DNA of 23,263 nt from a virus, in the IMG/VR virus record IMGVR_UViG_3300048834_000381, positions 1 through 23,263 of that record. The stretch is one strand, 5' to 3'. The translations under genes and the position numbers were made by a program. The notes under the pieces are model-generated. The model worked only from the letters and a program-made list of their open reading frames with translations, was not told where the DNA came from and did no database searches. Below are positions 1 to 5,925 of this stretch, piece after piece; positions within the stretch are counted from its first letter, which is position 1, and the number at the start of each line of letters is the position of its first letter.

Positions 1-162
1 ACCAAATTACCGTTTAGGTCTGTCTCAGAACTACTGAAATTTGCGGAAGGACCGTCGCTTAGAAATTCTATTAGAGAAGGAATCGTATTTAAGAGTCTTA
101 GTAGAGACTTTTCATTCAAAGCAATTTACAACCAATTCCTTCTACAGGAGACGTACAAGTGA
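1..162 (+). CDS. RNA ligase, C-terminal end (5' end outside window)
   Basis: The first frame is open from base 1 to a TGA at 160-162 and gives 53 residues. It contains REGIVFKSL followed by FSFKAIYNQFLL. These fit nucleotidyltransferase motifs IV (EGxVFK) and V (SFKxIS) of phage and DRB0094-type RNA ligases, where the motif V lysines contact the AMP phosphate. The enzyme would join RNA ends through a covalent lysyl-AMP intermediate; in T4 such ligases repair tRNA cut by host defences. The motif I lysine lies outside the window, so activity cannot be judged. The stop overlaps the GTG start of the next gene. A DNA ligase is less likely because the protein ends directly after motif V. Confidence 0.75.
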   Translation, partial: TKLPFRSVSELLKFAEGPSLRNSIREGIVFKSLSRDFSFKAIYNQFLLQETYK

Positions 163-371
163 ATACAGGGGATGTTGTTAAAGTTCTAAATATCCTTCTG
201 GCTAGAACATCTGCTTCTCGAAGGCAGATGGGTGAGGTGTATGAAAGAAACATCATCCAGGAACGATCACGTTATCAAAACCCCGACTGGACCAGGATTG
301 AGGGTGCTGTAGCAATTGAGAATGAAATTCGTAAACTGATAAAGGAAATAGAAGATGACTCAAGTTCTTAA
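159..371 (+). CDS. Small hypothetical protein, 70 aa
   Basis: The GTG start overlaps the RNA ligase stop (GTGA), and AGGAG lies about 10 bases upstream. The protein looks mostly helical and ends in an acidic, serine-rich tail (EDDSSS). The middle holds RYQNPDW and an Arg/Glu-rich segment. No family was recognised. It overlaps the next gene by 17 bases, so the two are probably translationally coupled in the small-gene operon. Confidence 0.7.
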   Translation: MNTGDVVKVLNILLARTSASRRQMGEVYERNIIQERSRYQNPDWTRIEGAVAIENEIRKLIKEIEDDSSS

Positions 372-573
372 TATTTTGATGAAAGAACAGCAAAACAAGT
401 ACCAACACTTTGATCCAAAGAATACAAACCACCTTAAGGCGTATAAATCCTTGCGGTTTGATGGTAGACAGCTTCCAGATTATCGATTCTTTGTTGAAGA
501 GCCATACTTGGATGTGTTTTCGATGATGCAAGCCAAAATATGTGATACGTACATTAGTGAGGCTGTGAAATGA
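355..573 (+). CDS. Small hypothetical protein, 72 aa
   Basis: The ATG start lies inside the end of the previous gene and the stop overlaps the ATG of the next (ATGA). GGAAATAGAAG upstream could serve as a weak ribosome site. The sequence is soluble, rich in Gln, Lys and Tyr, with no membrane segment or recognised motif. The unbroken chain of overlaps on both sides is the main reason to accept it as a gene. Confidence 0.65.
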   Translation: MTQVLNILMKEQQNKYQHFDPKNTNHLKAYKSLRFDGRQLPDYRFFVEEPYLDVFSMMQAKICDTYISEAVK

Positions 574-926
574 ATCTAACAATGCTGTTGCTTATAATTT
601 GGTTGCACTTCCTTGCAGATTTCATTATGCAATCCGATCGAGTTGCTCAAGCAAAAAGTACTAGTAACGTAGCATTGAGTGAGCACGTTCTCACATATCA
701 ACTACCATTCTTAGTGATGGTACCGTTTGTGTTTGAGTCCTTAATGGTTGGTGTTGCTTGGGTTTGGATTAACACATTGGCACACTGGGTGACTGATTAT
801 TTCACTAGTAGACTCTGCAGCAAATTATGGGGTCAAGGTGAACGGCACAACTTCTTCGTAGTCATCGGATTTGACCAAGCAATTCACTTGACAACTTTAA
901 TCACTACCTATATAATGTTATCATAA
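570..926 (+). CDS. DUF3307-like integral membrane protein
   Basis: The protein has 118 residues with about three hydrophobic segments (near residues 3-18, 43-65 and 95-116). The N-terminal LHFLADFIMQ and the later HWVTDYFTSR and FFVVIGFDQAIH match the pattern I know for DUF3307 family proteins, which are small polytopic membrane proteins found in phages and bacteria. The conserved H, D and Q residues on membrane segments suggest a metal or catalytic site, but the function is unknown. The start overlaps the upstream stop (ATGA). Confidence 0.7.
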   Translation: MNLTMLLLIIWLHFLADFIMQSDRVAQAKSTSNVALSEHVLTYQLPFLVMVPFVFESLMVGVAWVWINTLAHWVTDYFTSRLCSKLWGQGERHNFFVVIGFDQAIHLTTLITTYIMLS

Positions 927-1207
927 TGTATAGAATACTACACAAACCGTCGGGAAAGTGGGTGTCTTCTGGAGGTAGTCATATCACACTGACTGATATG
1001 GAAACTAAAAGTAAGATTTTCCCTAATAAGGGCATCCTGAGAGCACATATAACAAAAGCACTCAAGTCATTTCAATATTACGGTGTCTATTACAAAAACG
1101 TGGATGAGTGGGAATTTCAGGAGATTGAGTATTCGATAAAGAAGTCCAGCAGTCTCATGGAGGTAATTGAGCCTAATAAGATTTTGGGTATGTTGAAAGG
1201 TAAGTGA
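926..1207 (+). CDS. Small hypothetical protein, 93 aa
   Basis: The ATG overlaps the upstream stop (TAATG) and the stop overlaps the next ATG (TGATG). The N-terminus MYRILHKPSGKWVS reads like a short beta hairpin. It is followed by a predicted helix (residues about 38-50) and an aromatic-rich YYGVYYKNVDEWEF strand. No family was recognised; it is soluble. Confidence 0.65.
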   Translation: MYRILHKPSGKWVSSGGSHITLTDMETKSKIFPNKGILRAHITKALKSFQYYGVYYKNVDEWEFQEIEYSIKKSSSLMEVIEPNKILGMLKGK

Positions 1208-1509
1208 TGCAAGTTTTTGATATTGTAAATGGTTCGTTTGAGTTGTTTGGGGCATACTTTACTTGGATGAATTTTATCACTCTAAAACGTGATAAGCAGG
1301 TAAAAGGTATCTATTGGCCCACAACTATGTTTTTTGCTGCGTGGGGTTTGTGGAACTTAATTTACTACCCAGCACTAGACCAGTGGTTTAGTTTTTGGGG
1401 TGGTGCTGTTTTAGTGGGTGGCAACCTTGCTTGGGTTGTGTTGGCAGTTAAATATCTTTACTTTACAAAAGAGGTGGCTAATGAAAACCCCAGTGCATAT
1501 TCAAACTAA
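1207..1509 (+). CDS. Phage membrane protein, 100 aa
   Basis: ATG at 1207 is chosen over GTG at 1204, because the ATG overlaps the upstream TGA and lies well placed after GAAAGGTAAG. There are about three hydrophobic segments. The aromatic-rich YFTWMNFITL, KGIYWPTTMFFAAWGLWN and YYPALDQWFSFWGG resemble a widespread family of small phage inner-membrane proteins of unknown role. The C-terminus overlaps the next gene by 29 bases. Confidence 0.65.
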   Translation: MQVFDIVNGSFELFGAYFTWMNFITLKRDKQVKGIYWPTTMFFAAWGLWNLIYYPALDQWFSFWGGAVLVGGNLAWVVLAVKYLYFTKEVANENPSAYSN

Positions 1510-1762
1510 ATTTGGTCTTGATTACTATTTGTTCATTCACGATGAATTTAACAAGAATAAAGAAAGTGGACTACAAGAATTTTTCAGAGATTTATTGAAC
1601 TCAGAATGTAACAGAACATCGAAAGAAATAGATACATTTTTAGATAGTGATGATGCTGCTAGAAAACACAAAATGCATGACGAGGATATAGATGGTTGGA
1701 ATTGGTATAAAGGTATGAGTGACAAATATTCAATTTTAAATTATTATCGAGGTAGAAAGTGA
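1481..1762 (+). CDS. Small hypothetical protein, 93 aa
   Basis: ATG at 1481 is preceded by GAGGTGG and gives 93 residues. A longer in-frame start at 1418 lies inside the upstream membrane gene and lacks a ribosome site, so I rejected it. The protein is acidic and soluble, with DSDDAARKH and GWNWYKGMSDK segments. It was not recognised. The last bases GTGA overlap the next start. Confidence 0.65.
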   Translation: MKTPVHIQTKFGLDYYLFIHDEFNKNKESGLQEFFRDLLNSECNRTSKEIDTFLDSDDAARKHKMHDEDIDGWNWYKGMSDKYSILNYYRGRK

Positions 1763-1950
1763 AGGAAACAGTATTTCATAAATATGAAACAGTAGGATCT
1801 GGAGATACTTATTACACTACGTCAGAACCAGTATTCAAGGAAATTGACGGTATTAAGTATATTGAGGCAACACCAGATTTCCATCGGGTTGCATTTATTA
1901 GATTTGATATGTTGAGGTATATGGGAAATGAAACTAAAAGGCTTAGTTGA
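1759..1950 (+). CDS. Small hypothetical protein, 63 aa
   Basis: The GTG start overlaps the upstream TGA (GTGA). The sequence is rich in aromatic residues and looks like a small beta-sheet protein (KYETVGSGDTYYTTSEPVF, then GIKYIEATPDFHRVAF). No family was recognised. It overlaps the following membrane gene by 23 bases. Confidence 0.6.
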   Translation: MKETVFHKYETVGSGDTYYTTSEPVFKEIDGIKYIEATPDFHRVAFIRFDMLRYMGNETKRLS

Positions 1951-2149
1951 TTGGTACTTTGGTTTGGGTATGTTAAGTCAAACATTGATGGTGTCTGCGT
2001 TATTAGCTTCTGGTATTGCTTTTGTGGTTTTATTCCCAAAAACCACATTAGTTTTAACTGCTATTTTTGTCTTTTTGATCTGTGGGTGGTTGATAGCCAT
2101 GGCAATTAAAGAGTGCGATCCGAAAAAATACCACAGGAACCGTAAATAA
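1928..2149 (+). CDS. Small membrane protein, 73 aa
   Basis: Two adjacent hydrophobic segments (about residues 14-34 and 41-60) are followed by a charged C-terminal tail (KECDPKKYHRNRK), which suggests a two-pass inner-membrane protein with its tail in the cytoplasm. The start lies in the end of the upstream gene and the stop shares one base with the gp33 start (TAATG). No family was recognised. Confidence 0.6.
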   Translation: MKLKGLVDWYFGLGMLSQTLMVSALLASGIAFVVLFPKTTLVLTAIFVFLICGWLIAMAIKECDPKKYHRNRK

Positions 2150-2364
2150 TGTTTTTAACAGAAGCTTCGTTCCAACTAAAAGTTGAAGAAATAGTTCAGG
2201 TAAAACGACTATCATATATGGATGCCGTACTACATTTCTGTGAAGAAAACAATATGGATCCATCTGATATTTCTAAAATCGTATCGTCCAACCTGAAAGA
2301 GAAAATAAGATTGGACGCCATAGAGGATGGATTAATGAAAAAGACTGCAGTTTTACCTATATGA
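2149..2364 (+). CDS. 33: Late promoter transcription co-activator, gp33-like
   Basis: The protein has 71 residues. The pattern KRLSYMDAVLHFCEENNMD, then SSNLKEKIRLDA and a KKTAVLPI end, matches my recollection of the gp33 proteins of T4-like cyanophages, which are shorter than T4 gp33 (112 aa). Gp33 bridges the host RNA polymerase beta flap, the late sigma gp55 and the gp45 sliding clamp, and is needed for enhanced late transcription. The neighbourhood supports this: in T4 genes 33 and 59 lie together, close to 32, as here. No helix-turn-helix is seen or expected. Confidence 0.7.
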   Translation: MFLTEASFQLKVEEIVQVKRLSYMDAVLHFCEENNMDPSDISKIVSSNLKEKIRLDAIEDGLMKKTAVLPI

Positions 2365-2373
2365 GATGCAATC

Positions 2374-2970
2374 ATGAACGGCTGGGAAGTTTTCTTGGTG
2401 TTTCATCCACTTCATCTTCACTTCACAACTGAATATGACATATTCAAATATCGCCAAAAGGTCCGTGGCGTTTCTTTTGAGGCATTCCAAAAGAGAAACG
2501 ACCGGACATTCTTCGATCGAATTGCAACCAAGGCACAAACAAAGGAAAAAGCGGCAGGTCTGTGCCTTGCTAACTTCATCTATGAGTCAGGTAACTGGCT
2601 CCACCAAGACCTAAATTATTCTTGGTCTGTTTATACTCTATGGATTAAGAATAGAAAACAGATTAAAGAAAACGTCGAGCACGATCTAACACTGCTAGAA
2701 AATCTAATCAAGTCACAAAAGGTTGAAAGTAATGAAAAACTTTACACTAAAACTGGAAGAGGTGGCCTTCCGCCTCTGCTTCAATTATATCAGACTAAAA
2801 AGATTCTTCCTGAAACAATCTGTCTTCTTAATAGGAATCATCAGTTCCTACATAATTGGGTTGACCTGGTTTCTAGTGACCCTTTGGCATCTGATTGTGT
2901 ATTCAGATTGATTAAATACACACCTTTTTGTAACTTTTCTAAACTGGAGGATTTGGCGGTAAATGTCTGA
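2374..2970 (+). CDS. 59: Helicase loader gp59
   Basis: The protein has 198 residues (T4 gp59 has 217). The segment EYDIFKYRQKVRGVSFEAF followed by QKRNDRTFFDRI aligns in order with the T4 segment around DVIKYNW...YQKRRDKYFFQKL. A second conserved patch, ANFIYESGNWLHQD, corresponds to T4 SNLVANQDAWIGD. Gp59 binds forked DNA and gp32-coated single strands and loads the gp41 helicase onto recombination intermediates and forks. The gene lies 10 bases after gp33 and upstream of gp32, a T4-like arrangement. No strong ribosome site precedes the ATG, so it may be coupled to gp33. The stop overlaps the next gene. Confidence 0.85.
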   Translation: MNGWEVFLVFHPLHLHFTTEYDIFKYRQKVRGVSFEAFQKRNDRTFFDRIATKAQTKEKAAGLCLANFIYESGNWLHQDLNYSWSVYTLWIKNRKQIKENVEHDLTLLENLIKSQKVESNEKLYTKTGRGGLPPLLQLYQTKKILPETICLLNRNHQFLHNWVDLVSSDPLASDCVFRLIKYTPFCNFSKLEDLAVNV

Positions 2971-3142
2971 TTCAAAGAAACGCAGTAATAAACACATTTT
3001 TGACGATGATCGAATTGAGCAAAAAAATGCTGGTAAGAAAAAGCACTCTACTATGCGAGAGTTTGACGACGAAATTGATCTGGAAGAAGATGATCCATAC
3101 ATAGATTTAATCGATGATCGTCTTTTGAGGAGAATAAAGTGA
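2963..3142 (+). CDS. Small, highly charged hypothetical protein, 59 aa
   Basis: ATG at 2963, preceded by TTGGCGGTAA, overlaps the gp59 stop by 8 bases; the stop overlaps the next GTG start (GTGA). The protein is strikingly charged: Lys/Arg clusters (SKKRSNKH, GKKKH) alternate with acidic runs (FDDDR, FDDEIDLEEDD). This suggests a disordered nucleic-acid or protein-binding peptide. T4 has the small DsbA protein in the 59-33-dsbA-32 cluster, but I see no sequence reason to equate the two. Confidence 0.6.
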   Translation: MSDSKKRSNKHIFDDDRIEQKNAGKKKHSTMREFDDEIDLEEDDPYIDLIDDRLLRRIK

Positions 3143-3585
3143 CCCACTCAATATACAATACTAAAACATTGTATGAGAAGGACTCAGACGGAAACTTTGT
3201 GCCGGTTAGTGAATACTTAACACAAACTTTTAATCATGGTACCTGGTTGATTGTATCCAAACCAGGAACTATCTCGTATCAGAAAATTGATCCTCAATAT
3301 GACTTAGTTATGGCGGTGGTATCTAATATAGAAGATGAACTAACAAAATACATAGTCGAAACAACCGAAGGTAGAACTAGTGGTAATTCAAAAGAAACTA
3401 TAGAAAAGTTCAATAAGTTCTGCACAAAGAATAAGATCCATTGGATAGAAATAGATTCAGCACATAAAATAGTTGATCATATAATCAACCTCCTGCAGGA
3501 GAAGGTTGAAGCTAAAATGACTAACGATAGTATTCGACGTGCTAGTGAACATCTAAATCTGCTGGTTAAACTGAGTGACAATTAA
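3139..3585 (+). CDS. Hypothetical protein, 148 aa
   Basis: The GTG start overlaps the upstream TGA, and TTTGAGGAG sits 8-9 bases before it. An N-terminal beta-rich part (HGTWLIVSKPGTISYQKI, DLVMAVVSNIEDE) is followed by helices; the C-terminus is a long helix. I recall phage proteins with a similar GTWLIVxxPGxxSY pattern but no known function. It is larger than its neighbours and soluble. Confidence 0.65.
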   Translation: MTHSIYNTKTLYEKDSDGNFVPVSEYLTQTFNHGTWLIVSKPGTISYQKIDPQYDLVMAVVSNIEDELTKYIVETTEGRTSGNSKETIEKFNKFCTKNKIHWIEIDSAHKIVDHIINLLQEKVEAKMTNDSIRRASEHLNLLVKLSDN

Positions 3586-3880
3586 ATCTACAATGTGCTT
3601 GCTAGAATTATCACCTACTAGCAATAACGTTTCATCGAGGACATATCTAATAAAGTATGACACCGCACTTGGATACATAAATCTACTTCAAAATAGCGAT
3701 AAATTTGGGAAATCCTATATAATCAATGCTATTGGTATAAACTATATAGATGGTGAGAAAGAATTCTTCAAAATGATTTGGGGTGGTGAAATAGTGGATA
3801 GTTTTTCCAACATCATTGAGAACGATTGGGAGTTATCCACCGTATTTAGGTTGTTATTGTCTGCAGAGGAACTAGAGTGA
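3575..3880 (+). CDS. LSA-motif small protein, 101 aa (copy 1)
   Basis: GTG at 3575 overlaps the end of the previous gene; ATG at 3593 is an alternative start. The N-terminal strand MCLLELSP and the C-terminal helix STVFRLLLSAEELE are shared in pattern with the next three genes and with two genes near 19.8-20.2 kb. I read them as diverged copies of one unnamed family (strand-rich body plus final LSA helix). Function unknown. Confidence 0.6.
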   Translation: MTIKSTMCLLELSPTSNNVSSRTYLIKYDTALGYINLLQNSDKFGKSYIINAIGINYIDGEKEFFKMIWGGEIVDSFSNIIENDWELSTVFRLLLSAEELE

Positions 3881-4128
3881 AATTTTACGCAGGTGTTTTA
3901 GGTGGTCCTGTTTATTGGAGTTCGTTGGGAATGCCTATAGTTCCGATGGGTTCGAATACTAAAGTGGTTTGCTTTAAGGTGAATAAAAACGGAAAAGCGA
4001 AGAATTTGAACTTCTATCGCAGCATGGCTGATTGTGTTAGATTAACTAAGGAAGAAATGCTAACAGTAGTACTAAGCGCCTTCGAAGATAAATCTCAACT
4101 AGTTTATAATCTTTGGCCCCCTAAGTGA
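3877..4128 (+). CDS. LSA-motif small protein, 83 aa (copy 2)
   Basis: The GTG start overlaps the upstream stop (GTGA). The N-terminal half holds GGPVYWSSLGMP and VVCFKVNKNGKAKNLNFYRS. The C-terminal EEMLTVVLSAFEDKSQL matches the final-helix motif of the neighbouring family members. No catalytic residues or membrane segments are evident. Function unknown. Confidence 0.6.
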   Translation: MKFYAGVLGGPVYWSSLGMPIVPMGSNTKVVCFKVNKNGKAKNLNFYRSMADCVRLTKEEMLTVVLSAFEDKSQLVYNLWPPK

Positions 4129-4400
4129 AGCTCAATAAGATCTACGTTAAACTAAAGGATGGTAGTTGTTATTTTTATAGGTCAAAGAGACCTGTAGTAA
4201 GTAAAAATAAGTCAACAGTAGATCGAGTGATAATGTTCTTATCTGAATCTGGTTGGCTAGACTACGTATTTTCGTTAGATTTAAAACTATTTTATTACTA
4301 TCGAAGTGAGTTGATTGAGGGTGATTTTGAAGATAAAAAACACCTATGCCTACTAGATGCGTTGACTGCCAAATCATTAAAAGAATTCTTCAGACAATGA
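4125..4400 (+). CDS. LSA-motif small protein, 91 aa (copy 3)
   Basis: The GTG start overlaps the upstream stop (GTGA). It begins with a strand-like KIYVKLKDGSCYFYRS and ends with HLCLLDALTAKSLKEFF, where LTA replaces the LSA of the relatives. The end resembles the DEILLAILSAKPIDEYY end of the protein at 19768-19998. Function unknown. Confidence 0.6.
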   Translation: MKLNKIYVKLKDGSCYFYRSKRPVVSKNKSTVDRVIMFLSESGWLDYVFSLDLKLFYYYRSELIEGDFEDKKHLCLLDALTAKSLKEFFRQ

Positions 4401-4621
4401 TCTATGCTGTATTTTGTCACCGTGACACCGGTGAAATTTTAGTTAAGAAGTATAATCAAAAAGGTTTCATCTGGCCTAATTATCTTAAATTCATGTACTC
4501 ATACGAAATGACTGACAACCAATTCTCATGGAATCTAATTTCAGATGAATACAAACCTATAGGTAGACGACCATTTGAGTCAGATATAATTATGCAAGTA
4601 TTGAGCGCAACATCAGTATAG
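4397..4621 (+). CDS. LSA-motif small protein, 74 aa (copy 4)
   Basis: ATG at 4397 overlaps the upstream TGA (ATGA). An in-frame start at 4346 lies inside the previous gene and is less likely. The protein ends with SDIIMQVLSATSV, the shortened form of the family motif. It opens with a strand, MIYAVFCHRDTGEILVKKY. It is the last gene of the operon before the gp32 promoter region. Confidence 0.6.
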   Translation: MIYAVFCHRDTGEILVKKYNQKGFIWPNYLKFMYSYEMTDNQFSWNLISDEYKPIGRRPFESDIIMQVLSATSV

Positions 4622-4667
4622 TCGGAAAGTAGATCAACTTCATTTAGAGTCAAAATTACAGTCAAAA

Positions 4668-4702
4668 TTTGCATTAAACACCCAATTATACTATGATAAA
4701 TA
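4668..4702 (+). promoter_or_regulatory. Composite promoter region before gp32
   Basis: TTGCAT at 4669-4674 and TATGAT at 4692-4697, 17 bases apart, form a good sigma70-type promoter. TTTGCATTA (4668-4676) differs by one base from the T4 MotA box (WWTGCTTYA) and lies 10 bases before a TATACT. GATAAATA (4695-4702) matches the late octamer seen twice at 11553-11582. T4 gene 32 also has several promoters. The 5' part (4650-4670) holds a short direct repeat AGTCAAAATT. Confidence 0.55.
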
Positions 4703-4774
4703 GTAGGTGATAAGTTATTTTGTCATTCTATAACGCAATTTACGATATTTTACGCAAACAAGGAGAAAAGCGAT

Positions 4775-5638
4775 ATGTCAAACGCAATGCAAAAACTACT
4801 AGATAAAGTCAATAAAACTAAATCCCAAGGATTCGAAGACCCTCATGCGGATAAGTTCTGGAGGATGGAGGCAGACGCAGCAGGTAACGGATTTGCTGTC
4901 ATTCGTTTCCTACCTGGTCATACCGAAGATGATGACGTGTTTATCAAGACAATGTCTCATGGTTTCCAAAATGCAGCGGGTAAGTGGTTCATTGACAACT
5001 GCTTGACTACAATTGGTCAAGAGTGTCCGGTGTGTGAGGAAAATAATACACTATGGAATTCTGGTGTAGAAGCCAATAAGGATATTGTCCGTAAGCGTAA
5101 GCGCAAGGTTTCATACATCAGCAACATTCAAGTTATTTCCGACTCTCGCCACCCAGAGAATGAAGGTAAGGTCTTCCTATTCAAATATGGTCAGCAAATC
5201 TTTGATAAGATCATCAATGCACTGCAACCAGAATTTGAAGATGAAAAGCCACTTAACCCATTCGATGCTGAAACAGGTGCAAACTTCAAGTTGAAGATGC
5301 GTCGTAAGGATGGATATGCAAACTTTGAGAGCTCTGCATTCGAAGAAGCATCTGCCATCAACAAGAAGGATCTTAAAGACATCATGGGTAAGATATATGA
5401 CTTGCAGGTGTTCTTAGCACCAGCTGAGTTTAAGTCATATGATGATCTTAAGGATAAGCTGTATAAAGTTATTGGTGGTCCTGTCAATAATAAAGCATCT
5501 AAATCTAGGGAAGATGTTGAAGACGATGATGTACCAGTGAAAACTGAACGTCAGCAACGGAAAGATGCGGTGGAAACACCTGCAGACGACGATGACGATT
5601 CTATTTCGTTCTTTCAAAAACTAGCTGAGGAAGATTAA
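4775..5638 (+). CDS. 32: Single-stranded DNA binding protein gp32
   Basis: The protein has 287 residues (T4 gp32 has 301). The zinc ligands are visible as H62, C76, C84 and C87 (in ECPVCEE), the same order as H64, C77, C87, C90 in T4. The basic N-terminal region drives cooperative binding in T4. The C-terminus is very acidic (EDVEDDDVP, then DDDDDSISFF), the usual partner-binding tail that recruits gp59 and the polymerase. Gp32 coats single-stranded DNA in replication, recombination and repair. AAGGAG lies about 8 bases before the ATG. It is transcribed from its own promoter region; in T4 it also represses its own translation, but no pseudoknot could be confirmed here by eye. Confidence 0.93.
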   Translation: MSNAMQKLLDKVNKTKSQGFEDPHADKFWRMEADAAGNGFAVIRFLPGHTEDDDVFIKTMSHGFQNAAGKWFIDNCLTTIGQECPVCEENNTLWNSGVEANKDIVRKRKRKVSYISNIQVISDSRHPENEGKVFLFKYGQQIFDKIINALQPEFEDEKPLNPFDAETGANFKLKMRRKDGYANFESSAFEEASAINKKDLKDIMGKIYDLQVFLAPAEFKSYDDLKDKLYKVIGGPVNNKASKSREDVEDDDVPVKTERQQRKDAVETPADDDDDSISFFQKLAEED

Positions 5639-5640
5639 TC

Positions 5641-5925
5641 ATGGATAAATGGTCGTCACCGTGGGATATTGAAGTTTCCGAAGAAGAAACACCATCAACA
5701 TTCCCAGAACAATCGGTATCTAGGTTCGATCTAGAAGAACAAATCATGGAGTGCTGGCAAGTTACGAATGATATTCGTCTCTTGCATGAAGCATTTAATC
5801 TTAATTCAGCAACTATTGGTGAATTTTCTGATTCACTAAAGGGTCTCGCTGCACTATATGAGATTAAATTCAATCGTATGTGGAACACATTCGAGGGTCT
5901 AATCTCAGACCGTAAGATAACTTAA
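5641..5925 (+). CDS. Conserved small T4-like protein, 94 aa
   Basis: It starts two bases after the gp32 stop and is surely co-transcribed with it; GAGGAAG in the end of gp32 is the ribosome site. An acidic N-terminus (residues 1-25) precedes RFDLEEQIMECWQVTNDIRLL. This is a pattern I associate with a small uncharacterised protein common beside gene 32 or other replication genes of T4-like cyanophages. It is all-helical by appearance. The last four bases (TTAA) are shared with the end of the tape measure gene on the other strand. Confidence 0.7.
   Translation: MDKWSSPWDIEVSEEETPSTFPEQSVSRFDLEEQIMECWQVTNDIRLLHEAFNLNSATIGEFSDSLKGLAALYEIKFNRMWNTFEGLISDRKIT

Noticed and set aside
4147-4377. A minus-strand frame within the small-gene operon
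   Set aside because: It lies fully inside a plus-strand gene that is linked by stop-start overlaps on both sides; it has no ribosome site.
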